From CAZLDI01 sp964558415 (GTDB taxonomy: Bacteria > Chloroflexota > Dehalococcoidia > SM23-28-2 > RBG-16-64-32): 64,000 nt of DNA. Location: positions 1-64,000 of the forward strand of contig CAZLDI010000001.1 of NCBI GenBank assembly GCA_964558415.1, read 5' to 3'. A program made the translations under genes and the position numbers. This document shows, piece by piece, positions 16,097 through 24,798 of the stretch. Positions within the stretch are counted from its first letter, which is position 1. The number at the start of each line of letters is the position of its first letter. Under the pieces are notes generated by a model. That model was not told the DNA's origin. It did no database searches and saw only the letters and a program-made list of their open reading frames with translations.

Positions 16097-17012
16097 CTCG
16101 CTAGAAGTAACCCCGCACATCTACTCTATTCCCGCGGAGCAAGCGTTCTACACGGGACCTCAATCGCCGAACGTCTTCCTGGTGCACGACGGCGGCGAAG
16201 GGGCGCTGATCGACAGCGGATTCGGCGACGAGAAGTCGATCAAGACCCGGCTTGATTTCGTGAAGGAGCACCCGGAGATCAATGTCCGCTACATCATCCT
16301 CACGCACCACCACTTCGATCACTCCGCGGGAGCGCAGCAGTTGCGGAAGGCGACCGGCGCGGAGGTCGTGCTGCATCCGCAGGAGGAGAAGTTCCTGCTC
16401 GACTGGCAGAGCGAAGCGCCGCAGGACATCGAAATACCGGAAGGCCAGGAAAAGCTGCGGGAGCAGATCGAGAAATTCCGCAGGCAGGCGGCGGAAGCGG
16501 TCCCGGACGGGCATATTGAGGGGGGCGACACGCTGAAGGTCGGCCGCCTGACGATAGAGGTCGTGCACACGCCGGGCCACACGCTCGGCTCCGTCTGCCT
16601 CTACCTGCGCGAGGAGAAGGCGTTGTTCACGGGGGACACGGCACTTGGCCTCGGGACGGTGGCCATTTCGCCGCCGCCCCACGGGGACATGGGACTCTAC
16701 CTTGAGTCACTGGCACGGCTGCAGGGCTACGACTGTGCAGTAATGCTTCCGGGGCACGGTCAGGCAGTGAACGAAGTGTCGCGCAAGCTCCAGGAGCTCA
16801 TCGACCATCGGCTGGAGCGAGAGGAGCAGGTGTTGAAGCTGCTGGCGGACGGCAAGCGAACGCCGAAGGCGATGTTATGGGCGATTTATGTTGAGCTGGA
16901 CAAGCGAATCGTGCCGATGGCCTTGCGCCAGATAGAAGCGCACCTGGCGAAGCTGGAGGCAGAGGGCCGCGTGACCCGCTCCGGCGACGTTGAGTGGACC
17001 GCGAAATCGTAG
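16089..17012 (+). CDS. Metallo-beta-lactamase hydrolase with winged-helix tail (LACTB2-like)
   Basis: 307 residues. Zinc motif LTHHHFDHSAG (residues about 76-86), VVHTPGHTLGS, FTGDTALG, PGHGQAV, then a C-terminal winged-helix segment (residues about 230-300; RQIEAHLAKLEAEGRVTRS). This architecture matches LACTB2-like MBL proteins, some of which are RNases and others thioesterases. It is the last gene of the coupled GNAT operon. The middle has a long helical insert (IPEGQEKLREQIEKFRRQ). Confidence 0.85.
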   Translation: MPDSLEVTPHIYSIPAEQAFYTGPQSPNVFLVHDGGEGALIDSGFGDEKSIKTRLDFVKEHPEINVRYIILTHHHFDHSAGAQQLRKATGAEVVLHPQEEKFLLDWQSEAPQDIEIPEGQEKLREQIEKFRRQAAEAVPDGHIEGGDTLKVGRLTIEVVHTPGHTLGSVCLYLREEKALFTGDTALGLGTVAISPPPHGDMGLYLESLARLQGYDCAVMLPGHGQAVNEVSRKLQELIDHRLEREEQVLKLLADGKRTPKAMLWAIYVELDKRIVPMALRQIEAHLAKLEAEGRVTRSGDVEWTAKS

Positions 17013-17087
17013 AGGGTCAGAGTCGCGCGGCAGAGCGCGTGGTGACAGCGTGCGACGAACCAAACCCGAAGGATGAAAGGAGAACGG

Positions 17088-17375
17088 ATGGCTGACGAAC
17101 AGGAGATACCCGACCTCTACAGCGACCAGTTCCGGATCAACACGACGCCATACGGCGCGAGCCTGGTGTTTGCGCGCTCGTTGCCTGACCCGAACCCGGG
17201 GCAGCCACCGCGGGCGAAGGACCAGGTGGTGGTGCGGATGAGCCTAGAGCACCTGAAGGTGATGATCATGGTGCTGCGCAAGAACCTGAAGGGGTACGAG
17301 CAGCAGAGCGGCGTCAGCGTTGAGCTGCCGTTCGACATGCTCAACAACCTGGGGATGTCGAAAGAGGACTGGTAG
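17088..17375 (+). CDS. DUF3467-like protein
   Basis: 95 residues from the ATG at 17088 with GAAAGGAG upstream. The pattern YSDQFRI, SLVFARSLP, RMSLEHLKVMIMVLRKNLKGYEQ is that of small DUF3467-type proteins. No function known. An in-frame ATG at 17073 is possible but lacks a ribosome site. Confidence 0.7.
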   Translation: MADEQEIPDLYSDQFRINTTPYGASLVFARSLPDPNPGQPPRAKDQVVVRMSLEHLKVMIMVLRKNLKGYEQQSGVSVELPFDMLNNLGMSKEDW

Positions 17376-17410
17376 GGACAACGGCGGCACGGCGGGGCGC
17401 CTCGTGCGTG

Positions 17411-17416
17411 TATAAT
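17411..17416 (+). promoter_or_regulatory. -10 box upstream of lysA
   Basis: TATAAT at 17411-17416, 28 bases before the TTG start of lysA, with GGAGGGG between. A second TACAAT at 17424-17429 is less well placed. Confidence 0.5.
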
Positions 17417-17444
17417 CGCCTCGTACAATCGGAGGGGCGCCTCA

Positions 17445-18779
17445 TTGCTGAAAGCGACTGATATCCCGCTTGCCAACGTCTTGCCGCTGACGGCTGGCGT
17501 GAGCGATCAGGACCACCTGACGCTGGGCGGTTGCGACGCCGTCGAACTGGCTCGCGAGTTCGGAACGCCGCTGTATGTCTTCGACGAGGAGACATTGCGC
17601 GGCCAGTGCCGCACGTTCCAGCGCGAGTTCAAGTCGCGCTACGAGGACAGCGAGGTCGCTTACGCGGCGAAGGCATACCTGGGACGTGCGCTGGCGGGGA
17701 TCGTATCGCAGGAGGGGATGTCGCTGGACGTGGTCTCCGGCGGGGAGCTGGCGATTGCGGCCTCGGTCAACTTCCCGGCGGAGCGCATTCATTTCCACGG
17801 CAACAATAAGTCGGAGCAGGAGCTGCGCGAGGCGCTCGAATACGGCATCGCCCGCGTGGTCATCGATAACTTCCACGAGATGCGTCTGCTGAGCGGCGTC
17901 GCGCAGGCGGCCGGCAAGCGTCAGAAGGCGCTCATTCGCCTGTCGCCGGGGATCGATCCGCACACGCACGCCTACACGACTACGGGCACGCTCGAAAACA
18001 AGTTCGGAATCCCGATGCCTGACGGACAGGGCGAGGCGGCGGTGCGCCAGGCGCTGGAGATGCCGGGCATCGAGCTTGTGGGTCTGCACGTGCACCTGGG
18101 GTCGCCGGTGTTCGAGCTGGACCCTTACGCGGAAGCCGTGGACGCGGTGCTGGAGTTCGCGGCGCGGATGCGCAAGCAGTACGGGTTCGAGATGCGGGAG
18201 TTCAGCCCGGGCGGCGGCTTTGCCGTAGCGTACACGCCGGAGCAGGCGCCGCCCGAGCCCGGTACTTATGCGGAGACGGTGGTCTCGACGCTGCGGGAGG
18301 CGCTCTGGCGGTATGAGCTGCCGGCGCCGAGGCTGATCGTCGAGCCGGGGCGAGCGATCGTCGCGCGGTCGGCGATCGCGCTCTACACCGTTGGCGCGTG
18401 GAAAGAGGCGCCCGAGAGACGGTTCGTTTCTGTGGACGGCGGCATGGCGGACAACATCCGGCCGGCGCTGTACCAATCGAATTATGCGGCTCTGCTGGCG
18501 AACCGGGTCAGCGACGAGCGGCGAGAGACGGTGACCGTCGCCGGGAAGTTCTGCGAGTCGGGCGATATCCTGCTGCGCGACGCAGAGTTGCCGCCGCTGG
18601 CGCCGGGGGACGTGCTGGCGATGCCAGCGGCGGGCGCCTATGCGCTGGCGATGGCGAGCAACTACAACGCCTTCCAGCGCCCAGCGGTGGTGCTGGTGGC
18701 GGACGGGGAGGCGAAGCTGATGCGGCAGCGGGAAACGTACGAGGACATCATGCGGACGGATGTTTGGCCGCTGGAGTAG
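17445..18779 (+). CDS. lysA: Diaminopimelate decarboxylase
   Basis: 444 residues. PLP-dependent last step of lysine synthesis, meso-DAP to lysine. Seen: GTPLYVFDEETLR, the PLP Lys in VAYAAKAYLG, HFHGNNKS, GLHVHLGSP, the glycine loop FSPGGGFAV, VEPGRAIVA, and the active-site Cys in GKFCESGD. The start is TTG at 17445 with GGAGG about 11 bases upstream. It fits bacterial LysA with the usual N-terminal barrel and C-terminal beta domain. Confidence 0.94.
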   Translation: MLKATDIPLANVLPLTAGVSDQDHLTLGGCDAVELAREFGTPLYVFDEETLRGQCRTFQREFKSRYEDSEVAYAAKAYLGRALAGIVSQEGMSLDVVSGGELAIAASVNFPAERIHFHGNNKSEQELREALEYGIARVVIDNFHEMRLLSGVAQAAGKRQKALIRLSPGIDPHTHAYTTTGTLENKFGIPMPDGQGEAAVRQALEMPGIELVGLHVHLGSPVFELDPYAEAVDAVLEFAARMRKQYGFEMREFSPGGGFAVAYTPEQAPPEPGTYAETVVSTLREALWRYELPAPRLIVEPGRAIVARSAIALYTVGAWKEAPERRFVSVDGGMADNIRPALYQSNYAALLANRVSDERRETVTVAGKFCESGDILLRDAELPPLAPGDVLAMPAAGAYALAMASNYNAFQRPAVVLVADGEAKLMRQRETYEDIMRTDVWPLE

Positions 18780-18794
18780 CCGATTGTACGGCTG

Positions 18795-19112
18795 ATGGAA
18801 CGGAGTGAGCGGGTACGGGAGATCGGCAGTACCGCGTTGATTATCGGCCTCGCCACTGTCTCCGGATTCCTGCTAGGACTGGCGAGCCTGCTCCTTTTGA
18901 TTATCGGCTTTGGAGCGAATGACTCACTGGTATGGGGAGGAATGGCAGGCTCGGTGCTTTTCGCCGCGCTGATTTGGCTACCATCGTTGCTCTTGAGAGA
19001 GAACGAGTACTGGGGCGGATGGACGGTAGCCGGCGGATCGGGCGGGTACGGGGTCTTCTGGCTCTCACTGGTGATTCTGGTGGCCTGGCTAGGGGCCCCG
19101 TTCGGGGATTGA
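18795..19112 (+). CDS. Small membrane protein, 105 residues
   Basis: No family recognised. Three hydrophobic segments: residues about 12-40 (ALIIGLATVSGFLLGLASLL), about 47-67, and about 85-100 (FWLSLVILVAWLG), with a Gly-rich loop GGWTVAGGSGGYG between the last two. It begins 16 bases after lysA and ends 4 bases before holB, so it probably belongs to one operon. Confidence 0.65.
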   Translation: MERSERVREIGSTALIIGLATVSGFLLGLASLLLLIIGFGANDSLVWGGMAGSVLFAALIWLPSLLLRENEYWGGWTVAGGSGGYGVFWLSLVILVAWLGAPFGD

Positions 19113-19115
19113 GGC

Positions 19116-20285
19116 TTGCCCTCGCTCATCAGTAACGATCGCGCCGTCGGCGCCGTTTCGCGCGCTCTGGCGGGCGGGTCGCCGCCGCATGCGTGGCTGT
19201 TTGTCGGGCCGGAACGCCTGGGGAAGGCGAGGCTGGCCCGCTGGCTGGCGCAGGCGCTGAACTGCGAGCGGGTTGGTGTCGCGCCGGCGGGGGCGCAGCA
19301 TGCCCTGGGTGCGAGCGTCGAGCTGCCGGCGGACGGTTTCACAAGGAGTACTGGTGTCCCGAAAGCAGCCGGTGCTGCGCCCCTACAGGACGCACCCGAT
19401 CGTGGTGATCCCTTCGTACCCTGCGGCGAATGCGCGGCGTGCCGGCGGATCGCGGCGGGGATCCACGCGGATGTCCAGACGGTGACGGTGGAGCAGGCGC
19501 CGCCGGAGGAGCCGCAGCGCAAGGCGATCAGCGTGGAGCAGCTGCGCGAGGTGCAGCAGTCGGCAGCGCTGAACCCGTTCGAGGGGCGGACGCGGGTCGT
19601 GATCATCGATCCGGCGGACGCGATGCTGCCTCCCGCCCAGAACGCGTTCCTGAAGACGCTGGAGGAGCCACCGCCGAATGTTGTGTTCGTGCTAATCGCG
19701 ACGCAGGACCAGCGACTTCTGCCGACCGTCCATTCTCGCTGCCGGCGCATCGAGTTCTCGCTCGTGGCGGCGGCGGCGATAGAAGAGGCGCTGGTGGAGC
19801 GGGGCGTTGAGCCCGAGCGAGCGCACTTGCTTGCGAGGCTAGCGGGTGGGCGGGCTGAGTGGGCGCTCGAGATGGCCGCCGACCCGGCGAATCTTGAGGC
19901 GCGCCGAGAGGTGCTGGAGCAGGCACACGAGCTTGGGGCGATGGCAATGGCCGACCGGATGGAGCTGGCCGAGCGACTGGCGGACCAGTTCCGGAAGGAC
20001 CGCGATGCGGTACTCGATCGTCTAGACGGATGGCTCGGCTGGTGGCGAGACGTGATGCTTGTGTCCGCGTCCGGCGGAGCCGCGGCGGATGGTGTCGCCA
20101 ACGTTGACATGCTCGAGATGATTCGCGATGACGCGGAGCGCTGCGAGCCCGCTGAGGTGGTGCGCTTCGTTGAGGCGCTGCGCGAGTGCCGGCAGCAGCT
20201 CGAGCAGAACGTGCAAGCACGCCTCGCGCTGGACGCGTTGATGGTCCAGGCGCCGCGGGCCACGACGGCTTCAAGACGCGTCTAG
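19116..20285 (+). CDS. holB: DNA polymerase III delta' subunit
   Basis: 389 residues. Clamp-loader subunit. Seen: PHAWLFVGPERLGKARLA at the Walker A position (modified), the zinc module CGECAACRRI, HADVQTV, AQNAFLKTLEEPPPN and SRCRRIEF. The start is TTG. Relative to the family there is a long extra tract of about 45 residues between ALNCE and PCGECAACRR (including GAQHALGASVELPADGF), which carries inverted-repeat arms of the palindromic element family, so the first zinc Cys is separated from the rest. The insertion keeps the frame. Confidence 0.9.
   Translation: MPSLISNDRAVGAVSRALAGGSPPHAWLFVGPERLGKARLARWLAQALNCERVGVAPAGAQHALGASVELPADGFTRSTGVPKAAGAAPLQDAPDRGDPFVPCGECAACRRIAAGIHADVQTVTVEQAPPEEPQRKAISVEQLREVQQSAALNPFEGRTRVVIIDPADAMLPPAQNAFLKTLEEPPPNVVFVLIATQDQRLLPTVHSRCRRIEFSLVAAAAIEEALVERGVEPERAHLLARLAGGRAEWALEMAADPANLEARREVLEQAHELGAMAMADRMELAERLADQFRKDRDAVLDRLDGWLGWWRDVMLVSASGGAAADGVANVDMLEMIRDDAERCEPAEVVRFVEALRECRQQLEQNVQARLALDALMVQAPRATTASRRV
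19288..19383. repeat. Palindromic element inside holB
   Basis: Arms GGGGCGCAGCA (near 19289-19299) and TGCTGCGCCCC (near 19373-19383) form a perfect 11-bp inverted repeat around about 73 bases, ending with CTAC as in the other copies. The whole tract is translated in frame in holB. Confidence 0.7.
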
Positions 20286-20541
20286 AGACCAGGTCGGCGT
20301 CCACTGAGGCGGAGGGCGCGCGAGTGTACTTCAAACGTATTTCTAACACTTTCATACTTGTCCTTGCGTTTGACGTTTTATGACAATGGTTGCTACGCAT
20401 TGGATCGTTAAGAAACGGTAAAGAGCAGCGTCGGCCTGGAGGAGGGGGTGAAGTCGGCGCGGCTTGTCCGGAGAAGAAGGGAACGCGCCCCAACCAGTCC
20501 CGTGATCGTCCCAGAATTGCGTTCGGAAGGAGGTAGTGGAA
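20286..20541. other. AT-richer intergenic region before the exported-protein block
   Basis: 256 bases between holB and the Gly-rich gene. It holds a candidate -35 TTGACG near 20369 but no clear -10. A GTCGGCGCGGC...GCCCCAACC motif near 20456-20496 recurs at about 20741-20767 before the next exported gene. No gene was seen. Confidence 0.4.
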
Positions 20542-20715
20542 ATGAAGAAGATCATCGCGCTGACCGCGGCGGCGTTGCTGGCGTTGGCGACAATCGGGCC
20601 CGTTTTGGCAGGCAATAATGGCCAGAACGGTTACGAGGGCCAGCCCGGCAATCAAGGCGGCGGCGGGAACGGACAGCACGGCTACGAAGGCCAGCCCGGG
20701 AACCAAGGCGGATAA
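20542..20715 (+). CDS. Secreted Gly/Gln/Asn-rich repeat peptide, 57 residues
   Basis: ATG at 20542 with AAGGAGG about 8 bases upstream, stop TAA at 20713-20715. A signal peptide (MKKIIALTAAALLALATIGP, cleavage near VLA-GN) is followed by two tandem copies of a unit of the type NGQNGYEGQPGNQGG. The mature part is only about 34 residues and has no cysteine. It may be a surface matrix or spacer peptide; no family recognised. It precedes the large prealbumin-repeat protein by 69 bases. Confidence 0.75.
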   Translation: MKKIIALTAAALLALATIGPVLAGNNGQNGYEGQPGNQGGGGNGQHGYEGQPGNQGG

Positions 20716-20784
20716 AAGCGGATTCGCCCCGACGAAGTAGTGGGTCGGCGCGGCGCGTTGCCCCAACCCAGAAGGAGGAAAGAG

Positions 20785-23700
20785 ATGCAACTGATAGTGG
20801 AGAAGCGTGGCTACAGGGTGTTGCCGCTGCTGGCGCTGGCCGTGGCGATTGCGCTGCTGGCGTTCATCGCCCGCGACACGCTGGCCGTCCATAACGACGA
20901 ACAGCTCGAGATCGATGGCAACACCGCCTTCGACGGCGGGCAAGGGTTCGACCCGGGTGTGGGCAACTGTCCGTACAGCGTAGCGGTCTCCTCGAACGCG
21001 GTGGACTGCATCCAGCCCGCCACGGACGCTAACTACGACTGGGCGGACGACGGCAACGCCGCCAACGGGGACCAGGGCGTCTGCACCAAGGACGGAACCA
21101 ACCTGATCGTAGAAAATACGGCGTCCCCCAAGGGCGACCTCAGAAGGTGCATCCGCGACTTCGTGGTCGCCAGCACGGCCGACACAAGCTACCACACCGG
21201 CTCCGACAAGGACTTCCAGGAGATCTGGAACGGCGGTCCCGATGACTGGGGCTGCGTCAAGCTCAACAACGCCACGAACAAGGCTGACCTGAAGAACGCC
21301 TACGTCGTGCAGGTAAGGCCCACGTCCGGCGCCTCTGCCGGCGACCAGGTCATGTACTTCGGCGCCGAACGCGACACCGAGAACGGCTCCGTTTACAACG
21401 GCTTCTGGTTCCTCCAGAAGGCCGTCAAGTCCGACTGCCCGCCGTCTCTGGACGGCGACTTCTGTCCGAGCACGACTGCCGTGGACGCTACCTGCAGCAA
21501 CCCCGGCATACACAAGTGCGGCGACGTGCTGATCCTATTCAACTACGACTCAGGCGGCAGGATCGGCAACATCGGGGCATATCAGTGGGTTGACAACCCC
21601 GCTATCGTCGGCTTCGATCCCGCCGATGGCTGCGACCAGATACCCAGCAACGCGGACGACTGTACCGCCACCCAGCTGGCCGATTCCGAAACGCACGACA
21701 CGCCGAACGGCGTCCTCTGCATCAAGACATCTTCTGGTCTCGGAGATTGCAGGTCCGCAGTCACCCTATTCGACGGCCTGTGCGGGCGGGTCAACGGCAC
21801 CACGACCTGCACGATCGCCGCGAAGCAGAACGATCCGAACCCGCCCCCGTGTAGCGGGCCGGGTGCGGTGACGACGCCATGGGCGCCGGGCTGTGCAACA
21901 CCGGGCACCAACTGCGCGGGACCGCGCCCCTCGCCGACGTTCTCGGAGGCCGGCGCCAACCTGACCGCGCTGAACCTTGAGATCGGCTGTGTCGCGAGCT
22001 TCGTCGCTGAGTCGCGCTCGTCGCCTTCCGTCGACGCAACGCTCAAGGACTACGCCGTCGGTGAGTTCCCGGCGTGCGCGCTTGGTTGGGAGAAGCGCGA
22101 CGAGTCGATAGCCAGCCACCCCCTCCAGGGTGGGGCCACGTTCACGGTTGACGGAGCGGACGGCAACCAGCCCGGACCGAACACCGGCGAAGACGGCCCC
22201 TTCGGCTGCTCGGGCGACCTCACTGACCCCAAGACCGTCGTCGATGACTCTGACGGGACGACCAGCGGCAGCGATGTGGACAAGAACGCCGCCGCTGGCA
22301 GGATCTCGCTCCCGGACGTCTGTCCGGGCACGTACAGCGTCTGCGAGTCCGCCGCCCCAAGCGGCTACGCGCGGGACAACAGCCTCTGCCGATCGATCAG
22401 CGTGAGCACAGGCGACCCCAACGCGAACATCGGCACCCCGGACGTCGACGACTGTGCCGCCACACCGGACGAGCAGGACTTCTGCAACCGGCTAGGCAGC
22501 ATCGAGTGGGAGAAGCGCAATGACACGGGCGCCCTTCAGTCCGGCGCCACGTTCAACATCTCGCCGAACCCGTTCGCCTGTCACGATCCTGCGGGCACCA
22601 ACCCGTCGCCACTCAGCGACGACGCTGACAACACCGACGGCCCGGGCCCCGACCAGGACGGCACCGGCGGTCAGCTCAAACTGACCCGAGTCTGCCTGGG
22701 CAACTACACCATCACCGAGGCGACGCCGCCAAGCGGCTTCGCCCTCGACGACGACACGACCCGCCCTTGTAACGTCACTGAGGCGGCGGTCAGTTGTGTG
22801 GTCGGCGCCCAGGGGGTGGCTGACGACTGCCCGGACACGACCCCGGCCTCTGACGGCGACGAGACTGACTTCTGCAACCGCATCGGTTCGCTGGAATGGG
22901 AGAAGCGCAGCGACGTGGACGGCTCCCTTCAGGCCGGCGCGACGTTCAACATCTCGCCCAACCCGTTCGCCTGTCGCGGAGGCACGGACCCGTCGCCCCT
23001 GGCCGACGATGCGGACAACGTCGACGGCCCAGGCCCTGACCAGGACGGGACGGGCGGACAGCTCAAGCTGACGCGCGTCTGCATCGGCAACTACACCATT
23101 ACCGAGGCGACTGCACCTGCGGGCTTCGCCAAAGACCCGGACGACACCCGTATCTGCAACGTCACCGCCGCGGCCCTGAACTGTGTCGTCGGCACCCAGG
23201 GAGTGGCGGATGACTGCCCGGATGCGAACGACCCGGTCGACACCGATGAGGCCGACTTCTGCAACCTGGTAGGCAGCCTGTTCTGGGAGAAGCGCGGTAA
23301 GGATGCCTCTACTCCGGAGACGGGCAATGAGCTTCTGCCCGGGTCTGTCTTCAGCGTCACCGGAACCGGTGTGAACCTCACGAACATTACCGACTGCACG
23401 TCCGGCCCTTGTACGGCGGGCGCGGGTCTCGACCAGGACCCACAGAAGGGACAGTTCTGCCTCGACATCATGCCGATCGGCGTGCTGCTGACGATAGACG
23501 AGACCTCGACAGCAACGGGCTACATCCAGACGTCTCCGGCCAACAACGGCAACCTGACGACAACCCTGTCGTCATCGAGCACCTGCGCCGGGACGCCGAC
23601 GGATGCCGGGGACTTCATCAACCAGCCGCTGTCGAAGTTCGAGATCAAGTTCATCTGTCTCGCGCAAAGCCCCAGCGACGTGACGAAGTGCGCGACCGCG

Positions 23701-23850
23701 GCGAAGATCACGTGCCCGACGCCGGCGATTTCGCCCACACCGGATGACGTCACACCCAACAACTTCGACGACGTCAGCGAGGTCTACGGAGATGCGCTCT
23801 CAACGCTGCTGGAGGGCACCTACAACTGCACGATCGTAATCGATCCATAG
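20785..23850 (+). CDS. Large exported protein with four SpaA/prealbumin-like repeats
   Basis: 1021 residues from the ATG at 20785 (AGAAGGAGG upstream). An N-terminal signal or anchor helix (residues about 12-32) is followed by an Asp/Asn/Cys-rich globular part to about 420. Then four repeats start near residues 430, 571, 701 and 830, each opening with a WEKR motif (GWEKRDE, EWEKRND, EWEKRSD, FWEKRGK) and containing GATF and YTITEA-type strands, the pattern of SpaA/Cna-B prealbumin-fold domains. Domains 2 and 3 are near-copies (ISPNPFAC, GPGPDQDGTGGQLKLTRVC). There is no LPxTG anchor. The role is probably surface or matrix; the many cysteines suggest disulfides in place of isopeptides. Confidence 0.82.
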   Translation: MQLIVEKRGYRVLPLLALAVAIALLAFIARDTLAVHNDEQLEIDGNTAFDGGQGFDPGVGNCPYSVAVSSNAVDCIQPATDANYDWADDGNAANGDQGVCTKDGTNLIVENTASPKGDLRRCIRDFVVASTADTSYHTGSDKDFQEIWNGGPDDWGCVKLNNATNKADLKNAYVVQVRPTSGASAGDQVMYFGAERDTENGSVYNGFWFLQKAVKSDCPPSLDGDFCPSTTAVDATCSNPGIHKCGDVLILFNYDSGGRIGNIGAYQWVDNPAIVGFDPADGCDQIPSNADDCTATQLADSETHDTPNGVLCIKTSSGLGDCRSAVTLFDGLCGRVNGTTTCTIAAKQNDPNPPPCSGPGAVTTPWAPGCATPGTNCAGPRPSPTFSEAGANLTALNLEIGCVASFVAESRSSPSVDATLKDYAVGEFPACALGWEKRDESIASHPLQGGATFTVDGADGNQPGPNTGEDGPFGCSGDLTDPKTVVDDSDGTTSGSDVDKNAAAGRISLPDVCPGTYSVCESAAPSGYARDNSLCRSISVSTGDPNANIGTPDVDDCAATPDEQDFCNRLGSIEWEKRNDTGALQSGATFNISPNPFACHDPAGTNPSPLSDDADNTDGPGPDQDGTGGQLKLTRVCLGNYTITEATPPSGFALDDDTTRPCNVTEAAVSCVVGAQGVADDCPDTTPASDGDETDFCNRIGSLEWEKRSDVDGSLQAGATFNISPNPFACRGGTDPSPLADDADNVDGPGPDQDGTGGQLKLTRVCIGNYTITEATAPAGFAKDPDDTRICNVTAAALNCVVGTQGVADDCPDANDPVDTDEADFCNLVGSLFWEKRGKDASTPETGNELLPGSVFSVTGTGVNLTNITDCTSGPCTAGAGLDQDPQKGQFCLDIMPIGVLLTIDETSTATGYIQTSPANNGNLTTTLSSSSTCAGTPTDAGDFINQPLSKFEIKFICLAQSPSDVTKCATAAKITCPTPAISPTPDDVTPNNFDDVSEVYGDALSTLLEGTYNCTIVIDP

Positions 23851-23893
23851 GAGGAGATGGATAACAGCTAGAAACGACCCCAGGAATATCGAA

Positions 23894-23919
23894 GGGGGGC
23901 CGCCGGATGGCGGCCCCCC
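23894..23919. terminator. Bidirectional GC-rich hairpin terminator
   Basis: GGGGGGCCGCC and GGCGGCCCCCC form an 11-bp perfect stem with loop GGAT, followed by TTCTGTT on the plus strand. It lies between the convergent repeat-protein gene and the small IPT-like gene. Confidence 0.8.
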
Positions 23920-23968
23920 TTCTGTTATCGAGTTGGTTCGGCTTGAACCGAACGATCTGCCGAAGAGG

Positions 23969-24379
23969 CTACTGGCAGGGATTCGTGGAGCAAACCGTGT
24001 AACTTGTCGATGCCAGAAGCACCTGGCTCCTGCCCTTGTATCCCCAGGCCTGCATGGTGGCAGTTTCAGGCATGTCAAATGAGTGATAGTAGGTAAACGA
24101 GAAGGAGCCATTGGCACCCGTGATGACGGTGGGAGAGGGGATGGCCCCCGTGTTAATCCAGAGGTCCTGGTTCGCACCGAATCCGGAGCCGCTGATGACT
24201 ACGCTCGCGGCGCCGAGGGCCACACGATTCGGTGTGACGGAGAGCACCGGCGTTGACCCGCTGGGCTTACCGCCATTACCGCCTTTCGCCGCGAGCGCTG
24301 GGCCGGCGGCGACGGCCGAGAAAATGATTCCCGCGACCACAAGGGTTGCGGCGATTCCGATCAACTTATTCTTGCGCAT
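23969..24379 (-). CDS. Secreted IPT/Ig-like protein, 136 residues
   Basis: Signal peptide at residues 1-30 (LIGIAATLVVAGIIFSAVAA), then a Gly/Lys linker (GGNGGKPSGS) and one Ig/IPT-like beta domain (VLSVTPNRVALGAASVVIS, GSGFGANQDLWI, GSFSFTYYH) with two cysteines near the end. The ATG at 24379 is preferred over 24388 because GGAAGGAG lies about 10 bases upstream of it. It is a paralogue of the gene at 24799-25173. Confidence 0.75.
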   Translation of the reverse strand: MRKNKLIGIAATLVVAGIIFSAVAAGPALAAKGGNGGKPSGSTPVLSVTPNRVALGAASVVISGSGFGANQDLWINTGAIPSPTVITGANGSFSFTYYHSFDMPETATMQAWGYKGRSQVLLASTSYTVCSTNPCQ

Positions 24380-24798
24380 GATGCTCATGCTCCTTCCGAA
24401 ACTGAGATGGGCCTGGGCGAAACCTGTTCACGAATAAAGACACCCAGTGAGGCAGAGAGATTACAGGGGAAAAGTGAAGATCCGTTAACCGAACCGGGGG
24501 CGGTCGGCCGGCGGCAGGCGGCACACGTCGTCGTCTGTCGTCGCATATATTGTGTGTAGGGTACGCCACCACATTGCGTTATGACAAATCAGGATCGCGG
24601 AGGAGATGCGAGGAGGAGCGAGTAAAAACCCACCTGACGCACATCCCGCAGCGGAAGGGCAGAGAATACCGCGCCTCGCCCGAAGCCGCCGCCCGCCAGA
24701 ACAGGGTTGACAATGCCGCGATCCGGCGTGCGGCGGAAAGCGCGGACGGGGCGGCTATTGCCGCCCCGTCCGCGCATCAGTCTCGGGACCCGAATGAG
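24380..24798. other. Intergenic region between two secreted-protein genes
   Basis: About 420 bases. It holds upstream sequence for the 24379 gene and the terminator of the 25173 gene. The right part is GC-rich and the left has AT-rich patches (CGCATATATTG). The plus-strand frames here run through the hairpin and have no recognisable protein features. Confidence 0.5.
24740..24775 (-). terminator. 16-bp hairpin terminator
   Basis: GCGCGGACGGGGCGGC pairs perfectly with its complement around the loop TATT. It lies 24 bases after the stop of the minus-strand gene at 24799 and is followed on that strand by CTTTCC. Confidence 0.75.

Noticed and set aside
18662..20263. Minus-strand 533-residue frame opposite lysA/holB
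   Set aside because: Ser/Arg/Ala-rich shadow; both plus-strand genes are certain.
19603..21513. Minus-strand 636-residue frame opposite holB and the exported proteins
   Set aside because: Crosses three features on the opposite strand and has no recognisable domain.
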